A stretch of DNA of 50,452 nt, taken from Bacteroidales bacterium. Lineage in GTDB: Bacteria > Bacteroidota > Bacteroidia > Bacteroidales > F082. Below the pieces are notes generated by a model. That model did no database searches, had not been told where the DNA came from, and saw nothing but the letters and a program-made list of their open reading frames with translations. How positions within the stretch are numbered: position 1 is the stretch's first letter; each line of letters starts with the position of its first letter. The DNA is taken from NCBI GenBank assembly GCA_017616735.1, contig JAFZXP010000023.1:1-50452 (forward strand), read 5' to 3'. Shown one piece after another: positions 25,681-33,190 of the stretch. Both the position numbers and the translations under genes were made by a program.

Positions 25681-26406
25681 CTATTCCCAGCCGCTGGTCA
25701 AAACGTCAACAATGTGAATCACCTCAATCGGTAATCCTTGCTTTTTGGCATACGAATTCAGATGCATAAGGCACGATATGTCGTTGGTTATCAGGTATTC
25801 AGCTCCGGCTTCGATGGCATCGTTGAGCTTTTTGTCGGCCATTGCCGATGATATCGCCTCGTGCTGCACCGCAAACAAGCCTTTGCCGAATCCGCAGCAA
25901 ATCTCGGGATGTTTCAGCTCGACCAAGGTCAGGCCGTTCACCTTGTCGAGGAGCTGGCGTGCCTCGTTTTTTAATCCGAGTTCCCTCAGCGACGAGCAGC
26001 AGTCCATGTATGCCGCTTTATGACGGAAAACTGCCTCGAAATAATCCTTATGCAGTTGATTTACAAGGAAATCGGTAATCTCGTAGATGTTGTCCACGAA
26101 ACGTTTGCATTCCAGATGAAGGCTCGAGTTGTAAAACAGCTCTCTGTATCTTGTCTTTACGAAACCCACGCACGACGAGCTGATTCCCACAATGGGGCGG
26201 TTGTTGGGGAAGTAGTGCATGAACTTCTCGGCAACATTTCTCGACTCGTCGATAAAGCCGCTGTTGAACGCGAATTTTCCGCAGCAGGTTTGCTCAGGGT
26301 TGTAATCCACCTCAACGCCGGCAGCTTTAAGCAGCTTCAGGGTGTTCATCGCCGTCATAGGGTAAAACTGGTCGGCGACGCAAGATACAAAGAGGTCTAC
26401 TGTCAT
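25681..26406 (-). CDS. LutA/LldE-like (Fe-S) oxidoreductase subunit with two CCG domains
   Basis: A 241-residue protein from ATG 26406; a TTG three codons upstream is less likely. It begins VDLFVSCVADQFYP, as LutA does. The first CCG domain is intact: TCCGKF and SSSC. The second is altered: where LutA has H-x-S-C-H, this protein has M-D-C-C-S, followed by CCGFG and a final Cys in TNDISCLM. LutA acts with LutB and LutC in L-lactate oxidation in Bacillus, and related proteins serve as glycolate oxidase or heterodisulfide reductase subunits. No LutB or LutC is here; the gene follows the M3 peptidase gene by 18 bases on the minus strand. Possibly an orphan electron-transfer subunit. Confidence 0.78.
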   Translation of the reverse strand: MTVDLFVSCVADQFYPMTAMNTLKLLKAAGVEVDYNPEQTCCGKFAFNSGFIDESRNVAEKFMHYFPNNRPIVGISSSCVGFVKTRYRELFYNSSLHLECKRFVDNIYEITDFLVNQLHKDYFEAVFRHKAAYMDCCSSLRELGLKNEARQLLDKVNGLTLVELKHPEICCGFGKGLFAVQHEAISSAMADKKLNDAIEAGAEYLITNDISCLMHLNSYAKKQGLPIEVIHIVDVLTSGWE

Positions 26407-26424
26407 GTTTTTCAATGATTTGTG

Positions 26425-28551
26425 TTATTTCAATCCACGTGCTCTGAGGTAAGGCTCGTTGCTTGGCTCCTGACCGCGGAACTTCTTGTACTGCACCATT
26501 CCTTCGTCGTTGCCGCATTCTTGCAGACAGTTGATTCTGAACGATTTGGCAAGCTCCGGGTTGAACAGGTCGCCCGATTCCTTGATGAAGTTGAAAGCGT
26601 CTTTGTCGAGCACCTCGGCCCAGGTGTAGGCGTAGTAACCCGCGCTGTAGCCGCCGCTGAACACATGCGAGAAGTTGGTGCTGCGGTAACGTGGCTGAAT
26701 CTCGTGAATCAAGCCGATGGCTTTCATTTGCTCTCTTTCGAAAGCGTCGACGTCGATTTTGTTGATTGCGTCGATGTCGGTCAGCTCGTGATATTTCATA
26801 TCCAAAATAGAGGCCGCGATGAGCTCGGTGGTGTTGAATCCCTGGTTGAACAATGCGCTGTTTTCGAGTTTGTTGATCAATGAGTCAGGCATGACCTCAC
26901 CGGTTTGGTAATGTTTGGCGTACATGCGGATCACTTCAGGCTCGCCTGCCCAGTTTTCCATGATTTGTGAAGGCAATTCCACATAGTCGTGAGGCACGTT
27001 GCCGCAAGTTCTGCTGTACAAACCTTTCGAGAAGAAGGCGTGCAGCGAGTGTCCGAACTCGTGCCACATGGTCTCGGTTTCATCCCAGTCGAGTAGGGCG
27101 GGGGTGTTGCCTGTGGCCGGCGTGAAGTTCATAACCAGTTGAATTAAAGCTGGTTGCCACACTTTGTTGATGTCGTAACTGCCTTCGCGGAACGAGGTGC
27201 ACCATGCGCCGCTGCTCTTCGATTCGCGCGGATAATAATCCAGGTAAAGCAGGCCTAATGTCGAACCGTCAAAGTCTTGCACTTCGTAGGTTTCGACGCC
27301 TTCAAAATAGACCGGAATGTCGGTTCTCTTTTCAAAAGTAACGCCATATAACTTGTTGGCAGCCATGAACATACCGTTGCGGACGTTGTCCAACGATAGG
27401 TAAGGGCGAATCTGATTCTCGTCGAAGTCATATTTTGCCTTGCGGAGCTTCTCGGCGAAATACCACCAGTCGCTGCGCTGAATCTCGACAGGCTCGGCGT
27501 TGCAGCTACCCTTGGCCAGACACTGCATCTGGTGACGCTCTTTCTTTGCCAATTCGTTGGCCGAATAGAAGATGTCGGCGAGGAATTTGTCGACTGTCGG
27601 GGCGTTTTTGGCCATGTTGACGTCAAGCACGTAATTTGCGTAGTTGTCGAAGCTGAAAAGCTGTGCTTTTTGCAGTCTCAACGCCAGCATTTCCTTGATG
27701 ATGGCCTTGTTGTCGAACTCGTTGTTGTTGTCGCCGCGGTTGTAGTAGGCGTTGTACATCTTTTCGCGCAACAGCGAGTTGTCGGCATAGGTCAGGAACG
27801 GGATGAGACTGGGTTTGCTCAAAGTGAACACCCACTTGCCTTCCATGCCGTCTTTCTTGGCCTGTTCGGCTGCGGCATCGATGCTGCTCTGCGGCAGGCC
27901 GGCAAGGTCGGCCTGGTTGTCGATCACTAGCTTGTAGTTGCTGTTTTCTTTCAACAGGTTGTTGCCGAACTGCAGACTCAACATTGAGAGCCTCTCGTTG
28001 ATTTCGCGCAGCTTAGCCTGGTCTTGCGGATTCAAATCGGCGCCTCGGCGGATAAAGTCGTTGTAATACTTCTCAACCACACGGTTTTGCTGGTCATCGA
28101 GGTTCATCTCGGTGCGGTGGTCGTAAACGTATTTGATTTTTTCGAAAAGCACCGGATTCATTGCGATGTCGTCGCCATGAGCCGTCATCAGAGGCATCAC
28201 CTCTTCGGCAATCTGCTGCATCTCGGCGTTGTTCATGCATTCCATCATGTTGAAAAACACGCCGCCCACTTTGCCGAGCAGCTCGCCCGACTTGTCATAA
28301 GCCCAGATTGTGTTTTCAAAAGTCGGGGCCTCGGTGTTGTTGCAAATAGCCTCGATTTCGGCCTTCTGCTGCTTCATTCCTTCGATGAATGCAGGCATGT
28401 AATGCTCGTTTTTAATCTTGTCGAAAGCCGGAGCCTCGAGATATGTTCCGTAATCCGAGAAAAATGGATTTTCGTTGCAATTGTCTGAATTGCAGGAAGT
28501 TAAGCCAATGACGCTCATTGCTGAAATGATTAAGATGTTTTTAAATCTCAT
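26425..28551 (-). CDS. M3-family metallopeptidase lipoprotein (peptidyl-dipeptidase Dcp-like)
   Basis: A 708-residue protein from ATG 28551, giving the signal MRFKNILIISAMSVIGLTSC with lipobox LTSC; the 12-codon extension to 28587 does not look like a signal peptide. The zinc site is MWHEFGHSLHAFF with His497, Glu498 and His501, and a downstream acidic segment (YVELPSQIMENW) supplies the third ligand region, as in thimet oligopeptidase/Dcp enzymes. The N-terminal half is the usual long helical domain. Dcp removes C-terminal dipeptides from peptides; the lipobox places it in the periplasm or outer membrane, where it could trim peptides released by the secreted proteases encoded nearby (inference). 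Confidence 0.92.
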   Translation of the reverse strand: MRFKNILIISAMSVIGLTSCNSDNCNENPFFSDYGTYLEAPAFDKIKNEHYMPAFIEGMKQQKAEIEAICNNTEAPTFENTIWAYDKSGELLGKVGGVFFNMMECMNNAEMQQIAEEVMPLMTAHGDDIAMNPVLFEKIKYVYDHRTEMNLDDQQNRVVEKYYNDFIRRGADLNPQDQAKLREINERLSMLSLQFGNNLLKENSNYKLVIDNQADLAGLPQSSIDAAAEQAKKDGMEGKWVFTLSKPSLIPFLTYADNSLLREKMYNAYYNRGDNNNEFDNKAIIKEMLALRLQKAQLFSFDNYANYVLDVNMAKNAPTVDKFLADIFYSANELAKKERHQMQCLAKGSCNAEPVEIQRSDWWYFAEKLRKAKYDFDENQIRPYLSLDNVRNGMFMAANKLYGVTFEKRTDIPVYFEGVETYEVQDFDGSTLGLLYLDYYPRESKSSGAWCTSFREGSYDINKVWQPALIQLVMNFTPATGNTPALLDWDETETMWHEFGHSLHAFFSKGLYSRTCGNVPHDYVELPSQIMENWAGEPEVIRMYAKHYQTGEVMPDSLINKLENSALFNQGFNTTELIAASILDMKYHELTDIDAINKIDVDAFEREQMKAIGLIHEIQPRYRSTNFSHVFSGGYSAGYYAYTWAEVLDKDAFNFIKESGDLFNPELAKSFRINCLQECGNDEGMVQYKKFRGQEPSNEPYLRARGLK

Positions 28552-28576
28552 GATTTTACGATGTTTGTACGAACTG

Positions 28577-28584
28577 CAAAGATA
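28577..28584 (-). promoter_or_regulatory. -7 promoter element of the M3 peptidase gene
   Basis: Minus-strand TATCTTTG followed by C, 25 bases before ATG 28551. Confidence 0.55.
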
Positions 28585-28596
28585 CAAAATTATTCA

Positions 28597-28625
28597 CGTC
28601 ATTTCGACCATAGTATAGAAAACTC
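28597..28625 (+). repeat. Family A dispersed repeat, copy 3 (degenerate, intergenic)
   Basis: CGTCATTTCGACCA followed by TAGTATAGAAAACTC keeps the left half of the family and a decayed right half. It lies between the divergent dcp and glycogen-operon promoters. Confidence 0.55.
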
Positions 28626-28642
28626 AAAAAATTACTTTTTTT

Positions 28643-28674
28643 CTTGTTTTTTATGATAAAAAATCATATATTTG
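28643..28674 (+). promoter_or_regulatory. Promoter of the glycogen operon
   Basis: CTTG at 28643-28646, a 20-base spacer and TATATTTG at 28667-28674 (then C) fit the Bacteroidota -33/-7 consensus well. The debranching enzyme starts 52 bases downstream. Confidence 0.65.
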
Positions 28675-28698
28675 CAGTTTCAAATAATGCTAAATACT

Positions 28699-28719
28699 GA
28701 CTTTTGACTTTTAACTTCA
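28699..28719 (-). repeat. Inverted AGTT/AGTC heptamer array in the glycogen-operon leader
   Basis: Two GACTTTT units and AACTTCA, in register at 7 bases, directly upstream of the debranching-enzyme start. On the minus strand the units read as AAAAGTC-type heptamers, like the arrays at 10464 and 33156. Confidence 0.5.
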
Positions 28720-28726
28720 AATAAAT

Positions 28727-30733
28727 ATGTCCTATATCTCTTTCGACAAACAGCATCTGGTAAACCTCGAGTTTACAATGAACAAGGAGATTTTGCGCTC
28801 TAACCGTTCCGGAGCGTTTTTCAACACCACGATTATCGGCTGCAACACCCGAAAATATCACGGGTTGCTGGTGGTGCCACAGCCTAAGCTCGACAACAAC
28901 AACCATGTGCTGCTGTCGTCAATCGACGAGACTATTGTGGCCAACAAGGAGGAGTTTCACCTTGGCGTGCATGAATACAAGGACGGCACGGTGGCGCCAC
29001 GCGGACACAAGTATTTGCGCGAGTTTACCGCCGAGCCCATACCTAAGCTGAAATATCGCGTAGGTAGTTCGATACTCACCAAAGAGTATATTTTTGAGGA
29101 GAAAGAGCCTCGCATACTGATTCGCTATACTCTGTTGGAGGCGGCGCAGCCAATCACCTTGCGTTTGATGCCTTTCTTGGCATTCCGCAATGTCCATATG
29201 CTGACTCACGAAAACTACGACGCCAAACGCAAGTATACGCCTCTGAAAAACGGCGCCGCATGGCAGATGTACGACAACTACGACACTCTCTGCTTCCAGA
29301 TTTCAAAAGCCAACGAATACACTCACTGCCCGATGTGGTACAAAGATGTCTTCTACATCCGCGAGTTTGAACGCGGTTACGACGCGGTTGAAGATCTTTA
29401 CGTGCCGGGCTTTTTCGAGGTTGCGATGAAACAGGGCGACTGCGTTGTGGTGTCGGCCGGCTTGGAAGAGAAGAATCCGGCTTTGTTTAAGAAACAATTT
29501 GAAAATCAGATAGATCATCGCATTCCGCGCGACAGCTTCGAGCATTGCCTGCAAAACTCGGCGCAGCAGTTCATCGTCAGGGAGGAGAAGGGCACCAGAA
29601 TGTTTGCCGGTTTCCCGTGGTTCGGCTCATGCAGCCGCGATATATTCCTGTCGCTGCCGGGTATCTGTTTGGCAAACAACGACGAGAAGACGTTCCGTGA
29701 AATGCTGAAATATCTGATTGAGAGGATGCAAGGCGCATTCTTCCCGCACAGATACTATCAAAAGAATTTGTATTACACCGCCGTCGACTCGCCTTTGTGG
29801 TTCTTCATGAACCTTCAGAAATACGAGTCGATGCTGGGCAAGGATAAAAAAGCCATCTGGCACGATTATGGCGAGGTGGTCACAAAGATTCTCGACAGCT
29901 TCATCCAAGGCACCGACTTCAATGTTAAAGCCATGGACAACGGCTTGCTTTACGCTGGCAACGAGAATCTGGCTTTGACATGGATGAACGTGTTCTGCGA
30001 CGGAAAGCCATGGACTCCGAGAACAGGATATGCCATCGAGGTGAATGCATTGTGGTACAATGCATTGCGCTATGGTGTTGAGCTTCTGAAGGCAGCCAAC
30101 AAGAAAAACCCGCATCTGAAGCTGTGGCAGGACATAGCCGACAAGGTGGAGAAGTCGTTCGTGCCTGTGTTTTATGATGAAAAGAACGACATGTTCTACG
30201 ATTTCGTGAATGAGCACGAGAAAAACGAGATGGTTCGCCCCAACATGCTGCTGGCCGGCTCGCTGCGTTTCTCGCCTCTGAAAGATGAGCAGAAGAAACG
30301 CATTCTCGATATTACCCGTTCCGAATTGCTGACAATCAGAGGGTTGCGTTCGCTGTCACCGCGCGATGAACACTACAAAGGCATAACCATCGGCAACCAT
30401 CGCGAGCGTGAGCAAGCTTATCATATGGGAACGGTATTCCCTTGGCTGATAATGCCTTACGCCGATTTGTGCGTGCGTCTGTATGGCAAAACGGCTCTGC
30501 CTTATCTGGAAGATTTGTACAACGGCTTCGAGCAAGCCATATTTGAGAACGGCATAGGCAGCATATCGGAGATTTACGACGGCAATCCGCCTCATGAGGC
30601 GCGCGGCTGCATCTCGCAGGCGACAAGCGTGGCGGCACTGCTGTACCTGAATCATGTGATTAATTTTTTGAGAAATGATGACAGTTTGTATGCGATTCAT
30701 CGCATTGCGAACAATAAAAATACAAAACTATGA
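28727..30733 (+). CDS. Glycogen debranching enzyme (amylo-alpha-1,6-glucosidase, GDE type)
   Basis: A 668-residue protein. The N-terminal GDE domain (about 10-230) starts with SYISFDKQHLVNLEFTMNKE and has GAFFNTTIIGCNTRKYHGLLV. The C-terminal (alpha/alpha)6 catalytic domain follows, with GFPWFGSCSRDIFLSLPG, GLLYAGNENLALTWMN and ISEIYDGNPPHEARGC, typical of archaeal/bacterial amylo-1,6-glucosidases. It removes alpha-1,6 branch stubs from glycogen. First gene of a four-gene glycogen operon; shares ATGA with the next gene. No signal peptide, so cytoplasmic. Confidence 0.9.
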   Translation: MSYISFDKQHLVNLEFTMNKEILRSNRSGAFFNTTIIGCNTRKYHGLLVVPQPKLDNNNHVLLSSIDETIVANKEEFHLGVHEYKDGTVAPRGHKYLREFTAEPIPKLKYRVGSSILTKEYIFEEKEPRILIRYTLLEAAQPITLRLMPFLAFRNVHMLTHENYDAKRKYTPLKNGAAWQMYDNYDTLCFQISKANEYTHCPMWYKDVFYIREFERGYDAVEDLYVPGFFEVAMKQGDCVVVSAGLEEKNPALFKKQFENQIDHRIPRDSFEHCLQNSAQQFIVREEKGTRMFAGFPWFGSCSRDIFLSLPGICLANNDEKTFREMLKYLIERMQGAFFPHRYYQKNLYYTAVDSPLWFFMNLQKYESMLGKDKKAIWHDYGEVVTKILDSFIQGTDFNVKAMDNGLLYAGNENLALTWMNVFCDGKPWTPRTGYAIEVNALWYNALRYGVELLKAANKKNPHLKLWQDIADKVEKSFVPVFYDEKNDMFYDFVNEHEKNEMVRPNMLLAGSLRFSPLKDEQKKRILDITRSELLTIRGLRSLSPRDEHYKGITIGNHREREQAYHMGTVFPWLIMPYADLCVRLYGKTALPYLEDLYNGFEQAIFENGIGSISEIYDGNPPHEARGCISQATSVAALLYLNHVINFLRNDDSLYAIHRIANNKNTKL

Positions 30734-32019
30734 GAGTCTTGATGTTTGGTTGGGAGTTTCCGCCTCATATCACAGGCGGTCTCGGAACAGCGTGCTTCGG
30801 CATGACAAAGGGCCTCGCCAAAAACGGCGTTGAGGTGCTTTTTGTTGTGCCCAAGGCCTTTGGCGATGAGGATCAGACCAACGTGCGTCTGCTCAACGCC
30901 AGCGACGTGACGGTCGACATCGACCACGAGACGGAGCGAAGCTATTGGGACAGAGTTCAGTACATGGAGATAGGTTCGAACATAATTCCTTATGTCGGGC
31001 CTGAGCAGTATGAGCTTATGTTTGAGGAGCAACGTCATGCCACACAGGGCTTCCGTAGCTCGGTGTTCGCCCCGAGGTATGAGTTTTCGGGCAAGTACGG
31101 CGCCAATCTGATGGAAGAGGTGGCACGTTACGCTCTGATTGGCTCGTCGTTGGCCACAAAGTACGACTTCGACGTCATTCATGCCCACGACTGGCTGACG
31201 TATTCGGCTGGCATAGCTGCCAAAGAGACTACGGGCAAGCCGCTGGTGGTGCACATGCACGCCACCGAGTTTGACCGCTCGGGCGAGAACATCAACACCG
31301 ATGTTTATGCAATCGAGCGTCGCGGAATGGAGGCGGCCGACCTTGTAATCACCGTGAGCGACTGGACACGTAACATCGTCATCGAGAAGTACGGCATCAA
31401 TCCCGATAAGGTGATAACAGTGCACAACGCTGTCGAGCCCAGCGACAAATCGCTTGATGAATACGAGCGCAGCGGCCTGAAAAACAAGGTGGTGACCTTC
31501 CTCGGACGTATCACCTACCAGAAAGGGCCTGAGTATTTTGTGGAGGCGGCTTACAAGATTCTGCAGGTCGACCCGAGCATACATTTTGTGATGGCAGGCA
31601 CAGGCGACCTTTTGCAGAAGATGATAAAACGTGTGGCTCAGCTGAAGATAGGCAAAAACTTCCACTTCACAGGCTTCTTGAAAGGTAACGACGTCGACCA
31701 GATGTTCGCTATGACGGATGTGTTTGTAATGCCTTCAATATCAGAGCCTTTCGGTATAGTGCCGCTTGAGGCTATGCGTCTGCATGTGCCGGTTGTGATT
31801 TCAAAGCAATCGGGCGTTTCTGAGGTGGTTGAGCATGCTCTGAAAGTCGATTTCTGGGACATCAACGGGCTGGCCGACGCCATCTACGGTCTGTGCAAGT
31901 ACAAGGCGGTGAACGATGTGTTCCGCAAGGAAGGCAAGGAAGAGGTTGACAACCTCAAGTGGGAATACGCCGCCAAAAAGATCAAGAATGTTTATGAGTT
32001 AGCAATAAATAAAAAATAA
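30730..32019 (+). CDS. GT4-family glycosyltransferase, glycogen/starch synthase-like
   Basis: A 429-residue GT-B enzyme. MFGWEFPPHITGGLGTACFGM is the nucleotide-sugar/acceptor loop resembling the K-x-G-G-L motif of starch and glycogen synthases. The Rossmann half has FLGRITYQKGPEYFVEAA and the retaining E-x7-E motif PSISEPFGIVPLEAM. Homologues lie next to GH57 amylase genes in Bacteroides glycogen loci. It probably adds glucosyl units to alpha-glucan or makes maltosyl primers; the donor cannot be told from sequence. Shares ATGA with the debranching-enzyme gene and lies 5 bases ahead of the GH57 gene. Confidence 0.85.
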   Translation: MRVLMFGWEFPPHITGGLGTACFGMTKGLAKNGVEVLFVVPKAFGDEDQTNVRLLNASDVTVDIDHETERSYWDRVQYMEIGSNIIPYVGPEQYELMFEEQRHATQGFRSSVFAPRYEFSGKYGANLMEEVARYALIGSSLATKYDFDVIHAHDWLTYSAGIAAKETTGKPLVVHMHATEFDRSGENINTDVYAIERRGMEAADLVITVSDWTRNIVIEKYGINPDKVITVHNAVEPSDKSLDEYERSGLKNKVVTFLGRITYQKGPEYFVEAAYKILQVDPSIHFVMAGTGDLLQKMIKRVAQLKIGKNFHFTGFLKGNDVDQMFAMTDVFVMPSISEPFGIVPLEAMRLHVPVVISKQSGVSEVVEHALKVDFWDINGLADAIYGLCKYKAVNDVFRKEGKEEVDNLKWEYAAKKIKNVYELAINKK

Positions 32020-32024
32020 GATAT

Positions 32025-33152
32025 ATGAGAAATTTGTGTTTTTACTTCCAAGTGCATCAGCCGTACAGGCTCCGCACATATCGTTTCTTCGATATCGGAA
32101 AACGTCATTTTTATTATGACGAATACAATAACCGCATAGTGATGCAGCGAGTGGCTGAGCGTTGCTATCTGCCGATGAATCAGCTGATGATGAATAAGAT
32201 AGCTGAACTTGGCAACAAGATGAAGTTTGCCATATCGTTCTCGGGAACAGCTGTGGAGCAGATGGAGCAATATGCGCCCAATGCGCTTGACAGCTTCAAA
32301 AATCTGGTGGCGACGGGTAATGTCGAGGTGCTGGCCGAGACTTATTCGCACAGCGTGGCGTCGCTTATGAATAAAGAGGCTTTCAAGATGGAAGTGGCTG
32401 AGCATAAACGTCTTATGAAAGATGTTTTCAATGTGAGGCCTAAAACATTTCACAATACCGAATTGATTTATTCCAACGAGATAGGCGCCGATGTGGCTGA
32501 GATGGGTTTCGACCTGATACTGACCGAGGGCGCTAAGCACGTGTTGGGATGGAAGAGCCCTAACTATTTGTATGTGAATGCTATAAATCCAAAATTGAAA
32601 GTGATGCTTCGCAATTGGAAGATGAGCGACGAAATCAGCTTGAAATTCGCTCACGAGACATTCAAGGTGGAGGATTTCGTCAACTGGCTCAACTCTATCC
32701 CAAAGGATGAGGAATTGGTCAATATATTTATTGATTACGAGACATTTGGCGAGGCTTTGGACGCTTCGACGGGTATATTTGAGTTTATGAAATATTTGCC
32801 CGATGCTGTTTTGAAATACACTGATTTCAAACTGGTTACGCCTCATCAGATTGTCGAGAAGCTGCAGCCTATGGGTGTTTTCGACGCGCCTATACCGCTT
32901 TCGTGCCGTGACGAGGAGCGTGACCTGTCGACATGGATGGGCAACGACATGCAGGACGATGCCCTGGCAGCCTTATACGGATGCTTCAAGAAGGTGAAAG
33001 CCTCTAAGGATGAGGAGATTATCCGCGACTGGCATGCGCTTCAGGCGTCTGAGAACTTTGCCGCGATGTGTACCAAGCACCAGGGAGGCTCGCCTTATGA
33101 TTACTATATCAACTACATGAATGTTTTAACAGATTTTATTAACAGAATTTAA
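32025..33152 (+). CDS. GH57-family alpha-amylase/glucanotransferase
   Basis: A 375-residue cytoplasmic enzyme. It begins NLCFYFQVHQPYRLRTYRFF, the first GH57 motif (HQP). Glu146 in FHNTELIYSNE fits the catalytic nucleophile, and Asp237 in FIDYETFGE fits the acid/base residue of motif IV. It is shorter than many GH57 proteins (often 450 or more), mainly at the C terminus, but matches the compact Bacteroides type. Expected to hydrolyse or rearrange alpha-1,4-glucan during glycogen turnover. Separated from the next gene by a 36-base spacer made of AGTT heptamers. Confidence 0.9.
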   Translation: MRNLCFYFQVHQPYRLRTYRFFDIGKRHFYYDEYNNRIVMQRVAERCYLPMNQLMMNKIAELGNKMKFAISFSGTAVEQMEQYAPNALDSFKNLVATGNVEVLAETYSHSVASLMNKEAFKMEVAEHKRLMKDVFNVRPKTFHNTELIYSNEIGADVAEMGFDLILTEGAKHVLGWKSPNYLYVNAINPKLKVMLRNWKMSDEISLKFAHETFKVEDFVNWLNSIPKDEELVNIFIDYETFGEALDASTGIFEFMKYLPDAVLKYTDFKLVTPHQIVEKLQPMGVFDAPIPLSCRDEERDLSTWMGNDMQDDALAALYGCFKKVKASKDEEIIRDWHALQASENFAAMCTKHQGGSPYDYYINYMNVLTDFINRI

Positions 33153-33155
33153 CAT

Positions 33156-33190
33156 AGTTTTTAGTTGGTAGTTAGGAGTTAGCAGTTAAT
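33156..33190 (+). repeat. AGTTNNN heptamer array ahead of the glycogen synthase-phosphorylase gene
   Basis: Five units in perfect 7-base register: AGTTTTT, AGTTGGT, AGTTAGG, AGTTAGC, AGTTAAT. The last unit supplies the AT of the ATG at 33189, so the array occupies the whole translation-initiation region. Confidence 0.75.

Noticed and set aside
26422-26883. Plus-strand frame of 153 codons over the 3' end of the M3 peptidase gene
   Set aside because: It is antisense to the conserved M3 coding sequence and lacks promoter and start signals.
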